In this document: one piece after another, positions 7,804 through 16,296 of the stretch
Numbering within the stretch: the stretch's first letter is position 1
How the letters are laid out: the number at the start of each line of letters is the position of its first letter
Assembly: GCF_024171925.1 (NCBI RefSeq)
Contig: NZ_JAMTCO010000006.1
Coordinates: 248,001-312,000 of the forward strand
Source: Actinokineospora diospyrosa
Lineage (GTDB): Bacteria; Actinomycetota; Actinomycetes; Mycobacteriales; Pseudonocardiaceae
Length of the DNA stretch: 64,000 nucleotides
Direction: 5' to 3'
The notes under the pieces: generated by a model
Database searches by the model: none
Told to the model about the DNA's origin: nothing
The model's input: the letters and a program-made list of their open reading frames with translations, nothing else
Position numbers and translations under genes: made by a program

Positions 7804-9573
7804 TCAGTTGATCCGGACCGTCAGGCCCTTGAGCACGGCTTCGGTGCCGCCGCTGACCGATGCCGACGTCCCGCCGGTGACCGACGCGGACGTCGTGGCG
7901 TCGACCGACACCGTTCGTCCTTTGAGGACAAGAGCGCCGCGTTTGGCGTCGACCGTGATGCCCCGTTCGTCCAAGCGCAACGAACTCAGGATCCGACCAC
8001 CGCCTCGGCCCCGCACTCGGACGTCGATCCGGCCGGTCTTCTCGTCCAGCACGACTTCTAGGCGCTTGTCACCGCTGGCGATCCGCACCCCGGACCGGGC
8101 GGTGCCGTCGAGCAGCTCCAGCCGGTTGCCGGTGCGCGAGACCAGCGAACGCCGGTTGAGCTTCCCGGTCTTGCGGTCGACCAGCGGCAAGTCGTGCTGG
8201 GATGGCTTGTCCACGCCGTTGTAGAGCCCGCCCAACACGTAGGGCCGGTCGAGGCTGCCCTGCTCGAAGCCGACCAGCACCTCGTCGTTTACCTCCGGGC
8301 TGAACACACCGCCGCCGCGGATGCCGCCCCATTGGACGGTGCGCACCCAGTCGGTGACGTAGTTGTCGTCCAGCCACGGGAACCTCAGCCGCACACCGCC
8401 GCGCTCGGTCGGGTCCTTGATGTCGGTGACCACCCCGATCGCCAACCCCGGCATCCGCTGTGAGCGGGCGGGCGCGTTCGCCCCGGCCACCAAACCCGCC
8501 ATCGACCGGTCGGCCGAAGCGCTGACGGTGACCGTGGTGCGGTAGCCCGTGCCCGGCTCCAGGACGTGGCGCACGGCGGTCGCGGTGTAGCGGCCGTTGA
8601 ACGCCGGTCCCGCGCTGCCCAGCGCCACCGGCACCCCGGCGCGCAACTTGGGGTTGCCCTCGGCGACCGCCTCGATCTCGCCGTAGCCCGCCGCTGCCGC
8701 CGCCGCGACCCCGCGCGCCACCGCCGCGGTCTCCGCCTGAGTGCCGTAGGGGGTGTCGGTGACCAGCAGCCGCGCCCTCGGTCCGAACTTCGGCGACGGG
8801 GCGAGCCCCGGCACGACGGCCCGGCTGGTCAGCGCGGGTTCCACCGCCACCAGCGCCTTCTTCGTCTTGACGTCCCACGCCCGGACCTCGACCGCGCTGA
8901 CCTGCTCGGCGCTGGTCAGCGTCGCGTGCAGGGCCATCAGGTTCTCGCCGTGCTGCAGCACCAGCGGGTCGCGCGCGGCCGACGTGCTCGGCGACGGCGC
9001 CTTGCTCGCGGGCTCCGGTTTCGTCAGCTGCAGGACACCCTTGTCGTCGACCTGCAGCACGACGCCGTGGTCGTAGGCGAGCTGCGACAAGAAGTCCCAA
9101 TCAGACACCCCGGCCTGGCTGAGCTGCGAGTAGGTGACCGGCGACAACTCCACCTTGCCGACGGTCAGACCCGCGCCCTTGGCCACCTTGCGCACGATGT
9201 CGGCGGCGGTCATGTTGCGGAACGCCTCCACCTTGCGGCCGCGGAACAGCCGGTGCGCCTTGCTCATCGCGTGGATCACGGTGAACGACCCGGTCGAATC
9301 CGCGTCGAGCTCCAACGCGGTCACCTCGCCGATGAACAGCAACTCCTGGGCGGTACCGCGCGCGGTGGACACCGACACCCGCAGCGGCGTGCCGATCGTG
9401 ATCCCGGTCTCGACGAGCAGTTCGTGGTCGCCGTCGCGGTAGGTCAGCACGGCCGCGTCCGGCAGGCCGACGCTCTCGTCCACCACGCAGCTCACCAACT
9501 GCCGGTCCCACGCGGGCGGCAACGGCCCCGGCGCGGCCACGATCGGGTCGGCGGCGAAGGATCGACCGCTCAC
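7804..9573 (-). CDS. cis8: VgrG/gpD-gp5-like spike protein (Cis8)
   Basis: The GTG at 9573 overlaps the LysM-gene stop (GTGA); the frame is open upstream, but that stretch lies inside the LysM gene. The 589-residue product has the gp27-like N-terminal barrels (QLVSCVVDESVGLPDAAVL, RLFRGRKVEAFRNMTAADIV). A central gp5-like OB fold follows (IGVVTDIKDPTERGGVRLRF, then ...PEVNDEVLVGFEQGSLDRPY). The C-terminal part is a Ser/Thr/Gly-rich beta segment that should form the spike needle. No extra effector domain is fused to the C-terminus. It forms the central hub and spike and carries the PAAR tip encoded next. Confidence 0.9.
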   Translation of the reverse strand: MSGRSFAADPIVAAPGPLPPAWDRQLVSCVVDESVGLPDAAVLTYRDGDHELLVETGITIGTPLRVSVSTARGTAQELLFIGEVTALELDADSTGSFTVIHAMSKAHRLFRGRKVEAFRNMTAADIVRKVAKGAGLTVGKVELSPVTYSQLSQAGVSDWDFLSQLAYDHGVVLQVDDKGVLQLTKPEPASKAPSPSTSAARDPLVLQHGENLMALHATLTSAEQVSAVEVRAWDVKTKKALVAVEPALTSRAVVPGLAPSPKFGPRARLLVTDTPYGTQAETAAVARGVAAAAAAGYGEIEAVAEGNPKLRAGVPVALGSAGPAFNGRYTATAVRHVLEPGTGYRTTVTVSASADRSMAGLVAGANAPARSQRMPGLAIGVVTDIKDPTERGGVRLRFPWLDDNYVTDWVRTVQWGGIRGGGVFSPEVNDEVLVGFEQGSLDRPYVLGGLYNGVDKPSQHDLPLVDRKTGKLNRRSLVSRTGNRLELLDGTARSGVRIASGDKRLEVVLDEKTGRIDVRVRGRGGGRILSSLRLDERGITVDAKRGALVLKGRTVSVDATTSASVTGGTSASVSGGTEAVLKGLTVRIN

Positions 9574-10289
9574 GCTGCTCCCTCCAGGTCCCCGGTGACG
9601 TCCGCGGCGCCGGGCAGCAGCAACTCCCGGCCGACCGGCAGCACCATCGGGTCGTCGATGTCGTTGGCCTCGGCGATCGGCCGCCACAGCGTCGCGTCCC
9701 CGTACTCCTGCCACGCCAGCAGCGGCAGGCTGTCCCCGGCGACGACCCGGTGCGTGCGGCGTGCCCCGGGCGACCCCGATGTGGGGTTCTGGCCGGGCGT
9801 GTCGACCCCGGCCTCCTCAATGGACAGCGAGCACGTCGCCCGCAAGGGCTTGCCGTCCACATCGAACAGCGCGTAGTCGACCGACAGGTTCGCCAGCACC
9901 CCGTCGAACGCGGTGGTCTTCGCGGTGCCCCACTCGAACCGGACCCACGGGCTGGCTGGCTTCTTGCGCGCCAGGCTCTGCTTGGTCGGCACGCACGCCA
10001 CCATCAGCTTCTCGACCCGCTCCTCCACGGAGTTGTCGTGCGTGGCGGTCGCGTCGAGGAAGATCTCCACCGACAGCGTCCTGGGCCCGCTGCCCACGAA
10101 CTCCGGCAACGACGTCTGCCCCGCCATCCGCGACGGCTTGCGCCGCCACTCGATGTTCTTGGCCAGCGCGAGCGAGTTCGGGTTGAACTGGAACGGCACG
10201 CTCGCCAACCGCGCCCCCGGTTTCGCGCCGACCTTGGCGGGCGGTTCCATGATCACCAACCGCGCTCGCGCCAGGCTCTGCGTCGACAT
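9570..10289 (-). CDS. cis7: LysM-domain baseplate/tube adaptor (Cis7)
   Basis: A 239-residue protein. The N-terminal 170 residues carry the tail adaptor fold seen in CIS (VPFQFNPNSLALAKNIEWRR; RTLSVEIFLDAT). A C-terminal LysM-like motif covers about 183-231 (THRVVAGDSLPLLAWQEYGD ... VLPVGRELLLP). In related particles this protein links the tube to the VgrG hub; the LysM part contacts the spike and need not bind peptidoglycan. The ATG has AAGGGAG upstream, and the stop overlaps the VgrG GTG. Confidence 0.85.
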   Translation of the reverse strand: MSTQSLARARLVIMEPPAKVGAKPGARLASVPFQFNPNSLALAKNIEWRRKPSRMAGQTSLPEFVGSGPRTLSVEIFLDATATHDNSVEERVEKLMVACVPTKQSLARKKPASPWVRFEWGTAKTTAFDGVLANLSVDYALFDVDGKPLRATCSLSIEEAGVDTPGQNPTSGSPGARRTHRVVAGDSLPLLAWQEYGDATLWRPIAEANDIDDPMVLPVGRELLLPGAADVTGDLEGAA

Positions 10290-10329
10290 CGCACTCCCTT
10301 CTCGTCCGGCACTCCTCGTCCGGCCCGCC

Positions 10330-10755
10330 TCAGGAGGCGAGCAACCCCTCGTGGGCGAACTCGAGCGTCTCCACCGCGGGCTGCGAGTCGGCCGGGTCGA
10401 ACGACGGCCCGGCCCAGCGCACCGGCACGATGCCCTGCACCTGCCACCGCGTGATCGGCGTCCCGTCCGGCGCCAGCGCCACGATCTCCCCGCTCTTGCG
10501 CTCCACCCGGCGCACCACCTCGTTGAGCCAGCGCACCACCTTCGCCGAGTCCGCGGTGACCGGGCGGGTCATGGTGATGTTCGACCACGTGATCCGCGAC
10601 GGCAGCTGCCAGGCGAACCCGTTGTTGCCGCCCTCGGTGAACTGCTCGACCTCCATCTGCGCGCCCAACCCCTGGCAGGTGTGGAACGCGCCGAGGTCGT
10701 TGCCGCCGATGGTCAACTGGAAGAACACGGTGGTGGCGAAAACGGTGCTGGTCAT
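10330..10755 (-). CDS. Inner tube protein, second copy (Cis5-type)
   Basis: A 141-residue phage T4 gp19-like tube protein. Typical features are FFQLTIGGNDLGAFHTCQGL at the N-terminus, QLPSRITWSNITMTRPVTAD and a C-terminal AVETLEFAHEGLL strand. It is clearly diverged from the other tube gene at 14221-14661. CIS particles commonly use a main tube subunit plus one or two variant subunits near the baseplate, and its place next to the LysM and VgrG genes suggests the latter role. The ATG follows GAGAGGA, nine bases after the repeat-protein stop. Confidence 0.88.
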   Translation of the reverse strand: MTSTVFATTVFFQLTIGGNDLGAFHTCQGLGAQMEVEQFTEGGNNGFAWQLPSRITWSNITMTRPVTADSAKVVRWLNEVVRRVERKSGEIVALAPDGTPITRWQVQGIVPVRWAGPSFDPADSQPAVETLEFAHEGLLAS

Positions 10756-10764
10756 GGGGTCCTC

Positions 10765-13608
10765 TCAGCGGCGGTGGTCGTTGCGGCGCCCGGCCCGCTC
10801 CCGGCCGTGGCGCAACTCGGCGCGCAGCAGGCGCATCAGCGGGTCCAGGAGCCCGCGCGCCAACTCCTCCAGGTCCTGGCCCGGCGCCTTCTCCGGCCGG
10901 AGACGTTTGGCGGGAACCGTGCTGCGCTGGACCGGTGCTGGTGTGCGCGGTGGGGTTCGCGCGGGCGGCGCGGGCTTGCTCGGCGCGGGGGCGCGGACCG
11001 GGGGCGTGGGGTTCTGGCGTACCGCGGGGGGCGGGGGCTTGGCTGGCTCGACGTATCGGGGCCGGACCACTGGCCGCTGGCTGGGCTCCGCCGTTGGGAC
11101 CGCCTGGTGGACCAAGGCGGTGTCGCGGCCCAGGGTCGGCTTGCGCTGGACGCTCGTCTGCGGTCCTCGTGCCGTGGACGCTGCGTGGATTCGCGTCAGC
11201 GGGGTGCTGGGCAGTAGTGGCCCGGACGTGCGCCGCTGCTGGACTGGCTGGGGTGCCCCCAGGAGCGCGGCGGTCAGTGGGCTGGGGCGGTCGGCGAGGG
11301 TGCTTGGGGTGGCCGTGGTGGGTGGCCGGGTGTTCGGAGGTGTCTGGGGTGCGCGTTGGGCCGGTGTCGGGGTGTTGCCCGAGTGAGCGGCGCTGGGCGT
11401 TGGACTCTGCGGCGCTGCGGTGGCAGGGGCCACGCTGGCGCTTGACGGCGATGGGTGCGCGCGTTCGGTGAGTGTTGGGGCTTGGGTGCGCGGCTGTGGG
11501 GCTGGACCGGGTGCCGGGAGGGCAGTGGTGTTGAGGCCCTGCGCGGTCGCCTGGGGCGCGCGTTGGGCAAGCGTTGGGGTCTTGGTTCGCGGGTGCGCGC
11601 CGGGTGCTGGCTCCTGCGGGACGAGAGTCGTGTTGAGGCCCTCGGCGAGCGTTGGCGAGTGGCTCGTGCTGGGGGGCCGGGTGTGGTCGTGTGCGCTACC
11701 CGCTGGTGTCTGGGGTGCGCGTTGAGCCAGCACAGGGGCCTGCGAGTGCGCGCTGCCTGAATGGGTGGTGCTGGGCGCCTGAGGGGAGGGCGTCGCCGTG
11801 TTGCGGCCCTCGCCGGGGTGGGATGAATGCGCGTGTTGGGCGAAGGTCGGCGCTAGGGGGCGTGGGTGAAATGTGCTGGATGCTTGGGCCTGCGGTGCTG
11901 ACGGTGCGTGGGGGTTCGCTTGGGGTGTGCGTTGGGCCAGTGTTGGGGCGTGCGCGCTGCCTGAGTGGGTAGTGCTGGGCGCTGGCCCGTGCGGGGAAGA
12001 AGGCGTGCGGAGGTCCTCGCCGGAGTGGGCGAGTGTCGGCGCTGGGAGCCGTGGGTGGGTTGTGCTGATGGCTTGGGACTGCGGTGGCGCCATGGGGTTG
12101 GCACCCTGTGCGGTCTGCGGGTTCGCTTGGGGTGCGCGTTGGGCCAGCACAGGGGCCTGCGAGTGCGCGTTGCCTGAACTGGTGGTGCTGGGCGCTAGAC
12201 CCTGCGGTGTGGGAGTCGCGGTGTTGTGGCCCTCGCTGGAGTGGGCCTGCGGTGCTGTCGGTGCGGTGTGGGGGTTCGCTTGGGGTGCGCGGTGAGCGAG
12301 TGCCGGGGCTTGAGGGTGTGCGGTGCCTGAGCGGGGAGTGCTCGCTGCGGGGGCCGTGGTGTTGAGGCCGTCGCCGGTGTGGGTGGGCGTGGGGTGCGCG
12401 CGTTCGGCGAGTGTCGGCGTTTGGGGTCGCGGGTGGGCGGTGTCCGCGTGGGGCGTGCTCGGTGGAGCTTGGCGCGAGGCGGAATCCTGCGCGGTGGGCG
12501 ACGCCTGGTGAGCCCGTTGGGCGAGTACTGGACGCCCCGCTGGGGGAGTTCTGGTGACCGAGCCCTCGCCGGGTGTTGCGATCTGGGTACGCGGGTGGGC
12601 TGTGCTGGGTACTGGGCCCTGCGGTCGATTGGGACCGTCGCCGGAGTGGGCTGGCGCGTGGGGTGTGTGTTCGCCGAGTGCGGCGCGTTGGATGAGCGTC
12701 GCGGCTCGGGGGCGCGCTTCCGCGCTGGTGGGGGATTCGGGCAGGGCACTGGGGCCCGGAGCGGTGTCCTGGGGTGCGCGTTGGGCGAGCGTTGGGGCCT
12801 GCGCTGGCGTGCTGAGGCTGTGAACAGGGCTGTTGTGCGGGTCTTCGGCGCCCCGGGTGGGCGAACGGGGAGGTGCGGCCTGGTTGTCGCCGGGGGCCGT
12901 GGGGCGGACGGGCGAGCGGGGGAGCGGGGGCGCCTGGCGTGGTGGTCCGCCGAGTGCCGGGGGCCGGACGAGCGTGGTGTCCGGCGAGGTCGGTCGGGGT
13001 GGCTGGACCGGGCGGGACTGAGGTCGGCCGAGTCCGAGGACCGTGCCACCACTGGGGGCCGGTGCTGCATCGACCGGCCGGGTGTTGGTGACCTGTGGCT
13101 TGCTGTCGCGGGGACGGCGCTGGACCACCTGGCCGTTGGGTGACTGTGGCGATTCGGGGGGCTGGACGACAGCCGCCCTAGTGTCCGTTTGCCGGATGCT
13201 GCGTTGTACCGAGACGGTCTCAGGAGTCGCGGGAGTCAGACCAGGCGGCGCGCCATGCCCATTCGCCGCACTGCCATTGGTGGTGGGCTCATGAGAAGCG
13301 CGGTCGTTGTTGGCGGCGAACAGCAGTGGTCCGCGCGCCGCCGCCGTGCCCGTCGCCGGGCGCACCACCCCGTGCGCGACCCCGGAAGGCGCGGTGGCGG
13401 ACACCGAGTGCGCCATCTCGCCCACCAGCGACGGGTCGTGCCACGAGGAGAGCGTCGACCGGAACACCAGTCCGTCCGAAACGGACACACCGCCGCGCAC
13501 CGACACCGGGGCGAGCGGGGCCACCGCGCGCCACCCCCCGTCCCACGCGGGGCGGGCGTCGGCCCGCCGGGTCCCGCGGAACCGGTCCCAGAAGGACACC
13601 CCGCTCAC
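10765..13608 (-). CDS. Pro/Thr/Ala-rich LAQRAPQ-repeat protein, CIS operon
   Basis: I took the GTG at 13608 because it overlaps the stop of the 52-residue upstream gene (GTGA); a second GTG nine bases on is possible. The 947-residue product begins SGVSFWDRFRGTRR and has a semi-ordered stretch to about residue 100. It then becomes mostly Pro, Thr, Ala, Gln, Ser and His. A degenerate motif, best copy APTLAQRAPQ, recurs about a dozen times at irregular spacing; shorter xxQR forms (VQRSIRQ, VVQRRPR, VQRKPTL) flank it. The end becomes basic (RAELRHGRERAGRRNDHRR). No membrane segment or enzyme motif is seen. I recognise no family. Its site between the tube genes and the absence of any other long protein make a tape-measure, lumen or cargo role possible, all inference. 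Confidence 0.75.
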   Translation of the reverse strand: MSGVSFWDRFRGTRRADARPAWDGGWRAVAPLAPVSVRGGVSVSDGLVFRSTLSSWHDPSLVGEMAHSVSATAPSGVAHGVVRPATGTAAARGPLLFAANNDRASHEPTTNGSAANGHGAPPGLTPATPETVSVQRSIRQTDTRAAVVQPPESPQSPNGQVVQRRPRDSKPQVTNTRPVDAAPAPSGGTVLGLGRPQSRPVQPPRPTSPDTTLVRPPALGGPPRQAPPLPRSPVRPTAPGDNQAAPPRSPTRGAEDPHNSPVHSLSTPAQAPTLAQRAPQDTAPGPSALPESPTSAEARPRAATLIQRAALGEHTPHAPAHSGDGPNRPQGPVPSTAHPRTQIATPGEGSVTRTPPAGRPVLAQRAHQASPTAQDSASRQAPPSTPHADTAHPRPQTPTLAERAHPTPTHTGDGLNTTAPAASTPRSGTAHPQAPALAHRAPQANPHTAPTAPQAHSSEGHNTATPTPQGLAPSTTSSGNAHSQAPVLAQRAPQANPQTAQGANPMAPPQSQAISTTHPRLPAPTLAHSGEDLRTPSSPHGPAPSTTHSGSAHAPTLAQRTPQANPHAPSAPQAQASSTFHPRPLAPTFAQHAHSSHPGEGRNTATPSPQAPSTTHSGSAHSQAPVLAQRAPQTPAGSAHDHTRPPSTSHSPTLAEGLNTTLVPQEPAPGAHPRTKTPTLAQRAPQATAQGLNTTALPAPGPAPQPRTQAPTLTERAHPSPSSASVAPATAAPQSPTPSAAHSGNTPTPAQRAPQTPPNTRPPTTATPSTLADRPSPLTAALLGAPQPVQQRRTSGPLLPSTPLTRIHAASTARGPQTSVQRKPTLGRDTALVHQAVPTAEPSQRPVVRPRYVEPAKPPPPAVRQNPTPPVRAPAPSKPAPPARTPPRTPAPVQRSTVPAKRLRPEKAPGQDLEELARGLLDPLMRLLRAELRHGRERAGRRNDHRR

Positions 13609-13763
13609 CCCCCTTCGTTGATCCTGGTGTTGATCCGGCTGATCTCGCGCACCCACCGCGCCCGCTCGTCGTGGGTCAGGTCGAGGATCTCCGCGCGCGG
13701 CCAGTGGAAGTGGTAGGCCACGTACGCGACCTCCTCCAGCAGCCGGTCGGGCGCGTACGTCAC
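13605..13763 (-). CDS. Small DUF6760-type CIS protein
   Basis: A 52-residue gene that starts with GTG at 13763 inside the stop of the upstream gene and ends in a TGA that overlaps the next GTG. Its sequence, VTYAPDRLLEEVAYVAYHFH followed by WPRAEILDLTHDERARWVRE, matches my memory of the short proteins found beside tube genes in actinomycete CIS and phage-tail-like loci (DUF6760). An aromatic core (YVAYHFHW) and a helical, charged second half are visible. The role is unknown; a tube or sheath assembly chaperone is plausible from position. Both overlaps make the reading frame secure even though the gene is short. Confidence 0.8.
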   Translation of the reverse strand: MTYAPDRLLEEVAYVAYHFHWPRAEILDLTHDERARWVREISRINTRINEGG

Positions 13764-14224
13764 GATTCCCCCAGGCGCCCACCCGCCAGGTCGACGTCGA
13801 AGGTGCTGCCGCAGGTCGGGCAGGCCACGCCTGCCCTGGTGTGGCCCTCGCTGTTGATCCGCCGGTAGAAGTCCTGCAGGAACGCGATGTCGGTGGCGTA
13901 CATCTGCTCCACCACCCCGGCGTGCACGTCCGACACCGTGCCGAGCTCGGTGATCACCTGGCTGAGCAGCACCACGCTCAAGTACGCCGGGTTCTCCTTG
14001 ACCCGCAGGTCGATCAGCGGCCGCAGCTCGTCGCGCGCGGTCGCCAGCCGCATCCGGCCCGCGCGGTGGGTCGCGCCGTTCTGGTCGACGTAGCCGCGCG
14101 GCAGTTCGAAGTCGAACTCGGTGTGCGCCGAGTGCTCCGAGTGCGTTACCGACCGCCCCTTGTCCTTCCTGCCGACCTCGACCAGCTCGTCGAGGTCGCC
14201 CAGGCTCACCGTCCGGCGCCTCAT
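13760..14224 (-). CDS. CIS operon protein of unknown function, CxxC near the C-terminus
   Basis: The ATG at 14224 overlaps the upstream tube-gene stop (ATGA). The 154-residue product starts MRRRTVSLGDLDEL. The middle contains FDFELPRGYVDQNGATHRAG and a helical block, LVLLSQ-type and DIAFLQDFYRRIN. The end carries CPTCGSTFDVDL, a single CxxC of rubredoxin/zinc-knuckle style with no second pair in the chain; zinc binding would need a dimer or other ligands. Proteins in this slot of phage-like operons are often tail assembly chaperones that bind the tape measure. That role is inferred from position, not from sequence. Confidence 0.7.
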   Translation of the reverse strand: MRRRTVSLGDLDELVEVGRKDKGRSVTHSEHSAHTEFDFELPRGYVDQNGATHRAGRMRLATARDELRPLIDLRVKENPAYLSVVLLSQVITELGTVSDVHAGVVEQMYATDIAFLQDFYRRINSEGHTRAGVACPTCGSTFDVDLAGGRLGES

Positions 14225-14661
14225 TCGACCTCGATGTCCTCGAAGGTGATGGTGACCTTCTCGGTGGCCGCGGAGGACTCGCCCGCCTTGAGCGAGGGGC
14301 CCTCCCACTTGCTGGCCCACCCGTTCATCAGCTGCATCCGGCGCACCGTGGTGCCCTCACTGTCCTTGACCTCGATGGTGATGTTCTGCCGCGCCGAGGC
14401 CACCGCGCCCTTGTTGAGCGTCTCCTTGAGCCACTTGGTGAACTCGCTGCTCTGGTCGAGCCCCCGGGTCAGCGTGATCTCGCCGCCCTTGCGCGCCCCG
14501 GGTTGCTTGCGCAGCAGCGGTTTGCCCTGCGGGGTCACCTGGGACACCTCGACGACGTCCTCTTCGACGACCAGGCCGCTCACCTCCTGCAGCGACTCGA
14601 CCTCGTACCCGCCCAGCTGCACGCCGAAGACGTGTGTGGACAGTGCGTCGCCCTCTGCCAT
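14221..14661 (-). CDS. cis1: Main inner tube protein (Cis1-type)
   Basis: A 146-residue gp19-like tube protein: HVFGVQLGGYEVESLQEVSG at the N-terminus, EITLTRGLDQSSEFTKWLKE in the middle and KVTITFEDIEVE at the end. It is the first tube gene after the sheath gene, the conserved sheath-tube order, and has a strong AGGAGGT site seven bases before the ATG. It should be made in high amount and stack as hexamers inside the sheath. Confidence 0.92.
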   Translation of the reverse strand: MAEGDALSTHVFGVQLGGYEVESLQEVSGLVVEEDVVEVSQVTPQGKPLLRKQPGARKGGEITLTRGLDQSSEFTKWLKETLNKGAVASARQNITIEVKDSEGTTVRRMQLMNGWASKWEGPSLKAGESSAATEKVTITFEDIEVE

Positions 14662-14672
14662 GGGTCTACCTC

Positions 14673-16187
14673 CTATTCACTGACAAGGCTGGTGCTGTCG
14701 GAGAACTGCGCCAGGCGGAACACCACGAACTCCGCGGGCTTCACCGGCGACACGCCGATCTCGCACACGACCTGACCCAGGTCGATGGATTCGCGCGGGT
14801 TGTTGTCCCGGTCGCACTTGACGTAGAACGCCTCCTCCGCGGTGCGCCCGAACAGCGCGCCCCGGCGCCACTGCTCGGTGAGGAACGCGGTGATGTTGCG
14901 CCGGATGCTCGACCAGAGCCGGTCGTCGTTGGGCTCGAACACCACCCACTGGGTGCCGAGCAGGATCGACTCCTCCAGGTAGTTGAACAGCCTGCGCACG
15001 TTGAGGTAGCGCCACGCCGGGTCCGACGAGAGGGTGCGGGCGCCCCAGATCCGGATGCCCCGGCCGGGGAAGGCGCGCACGCAGTTGACGCCGATCGGGT
15101 TGAGCAGGTCCTGCTCGCCCTTGCTCAGCGTCAGCTCCAGGTCCACCGCGCCGCGGATGACCTCGTTGGCGGGCGCCTTGTGCACGCCGCGCTCGACGTC
15201 GTTGCGCGCCCACACCCCGCAGATGTGGCCGGAGGGCGGGATGATGGTGTTGCGGCCCGCTGCCGGGTCGAACACCTTGATCCACGGGTAGTAGAGCGAC
15301 GCGTGCTTGGAGTCGTAGCCCGCGATGTCCTGCCGCCAGTCGCGGACCTGCTGCGCGGACAGCCCGGGCGGGGTGTCGAGCACGGCGACCCGGTCGCCCA
15401 TCTGCTCGCAGTGCGCGATCACCGCGAGCTGGACCGTCTTGACGCCCTCCAGGTCGATGGCGCCGCGCTGGTAGGCGCCCATCAGGTCCGGCACGGCGAC
15501 CATGGTGACCTCGTCGATCGACTCCAGACCACCGAACCCGGTGCGCGCCTCGGCGTCGCCGATGTACTCGCCCGCGTCCACGGCCGTGGACTCACGCGGC
15601 TTGTCCGGCGCGGCGAGGGTGATCGACTGCCGGTCCGGCCGGGTGAGCGAGGTACCGGGCTGCTCGGTGACGGTGATCAGCTTGGACCGCTCGGCGACCT
15701 GGGTGACGACGTAGTTCTTGACGTTCTTGCGGGTCGACACGTCGAAGGTCTCGGCGACCTTGGCGCCCTGGCGGACCAGCAGCTTGAAGCGGTCCTCCGG
15801 CGGGCTCTCCCCGTCGGCGTCGGTGATCTCGACGGAGATGTCGGGACCGGCGTCCGGGCGGGGCGCGACCAGCAGCCCGCCGAGGGTGACCGGGACCGGC
15901 GCGGGCGGCGCGGCGTCGGGCGCGGGGCCGCCGACGCGCACCACGTAGGCGGAGCCGCCGCCGTTGGTGAAGTAGCCGTAGACGGCGTGCGGGAGGTAGG
16001 CGCCGTCGGCGAACCCGCCGAACAGCTGCGCGTACTGGTTCCAGCTCGTCACCAGGGTCGGCCGGTGGAACGGGCCCTGCTGGGTGAAACCGACGAAGGC
16101 GGCGACCGCCGTGCCGACGCCCTCGATCGGTCGCGCACCGGACTGGACCTCCTCCACGTACACGCCTGGGGAGAGGTACTGCGGCAT
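14673..16187 (-). CDS. cis2: Contractile tail sheath protein (Cis2)
   Basis: A 504-residue sheath protein. The N-terminal start MPQYLSPGVYVEEVQSGARP is the family hallmark (SPGVYVEE), followed by PIEGVGTAVAAFVGFTQQGP. The C-terminal sheath domain is also clear, with CVRAFPGRGIRIWGARTLSS, WRYLNVRRLFNYLEESI and a QVVCEIGVSPVKPAEFVVF end. Length and domain order are normal for CIS sheaths. There is only one sheath gene, so the sheath is probably a homopolymer. ATG preceded by GAGGAG. Confidence 0.95.
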   Translation of the reverse strand: MPQYLSPGVYVEEVQSGARPIEGVGTAVAAFVGFTQQGPFHRPTLVTSWNQYAQLFGGFADGAYLPHAVYGYFTNGGGSAYVVRVGGPAPDAAPPAPVPVTLGGLLVAPRPDAGPDISVEITDADGESPPEDRFKLLVRQGAKVAETFDVSTRKNVKNYVVTQVAERSKLITVTEQPGTSLTRPDRQSITLAAPDKPRESTAVDAGEYIGDAEARTGFGGLESIDEVTMVAVPDLMGAYQRGAIDLEGVKTVQLAVIAHCEQMGDRVAVLDTPPGLSAQQVRDWRQDIAGYDSKHASLYYPWIKVFDPAAGRNTIIPPSGHICGVWARNDVERGVHKAPANEVIRGAVDLELTLSKGEQDLLNPIGVNCVRAFPGRGIRIWGARTLSSDPAWRYLNVRRLFNYLEESILLGTQWVVFEPNDDRLWSSIRRNITAFLTEQWRRGALFGRTAEEAFYVKCDRDNNPRESIDLGQVVCEIGVSPVKPAEFVVFRLAQFSDSTSLVSE

Positions 16188-16296
16188 GGTCGCTCCTCAT
16201 CTCGGATCTGGTGCCTGGGAACAGGTTCGCGCGGGTACCGCGGTGCGCGACAGGTCCGCCGGACTCCCGCGCGGGGCACGGCGGCTGCCCTCCCGG

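Noticed and set aside
7804-9714. Longer start for the VgrG-like gene
   Set aside because: The extra N-terminal residues are Arg/Gly-rich and lie inside the LysM gene in another frame. The GTGA overlap gives a better start.
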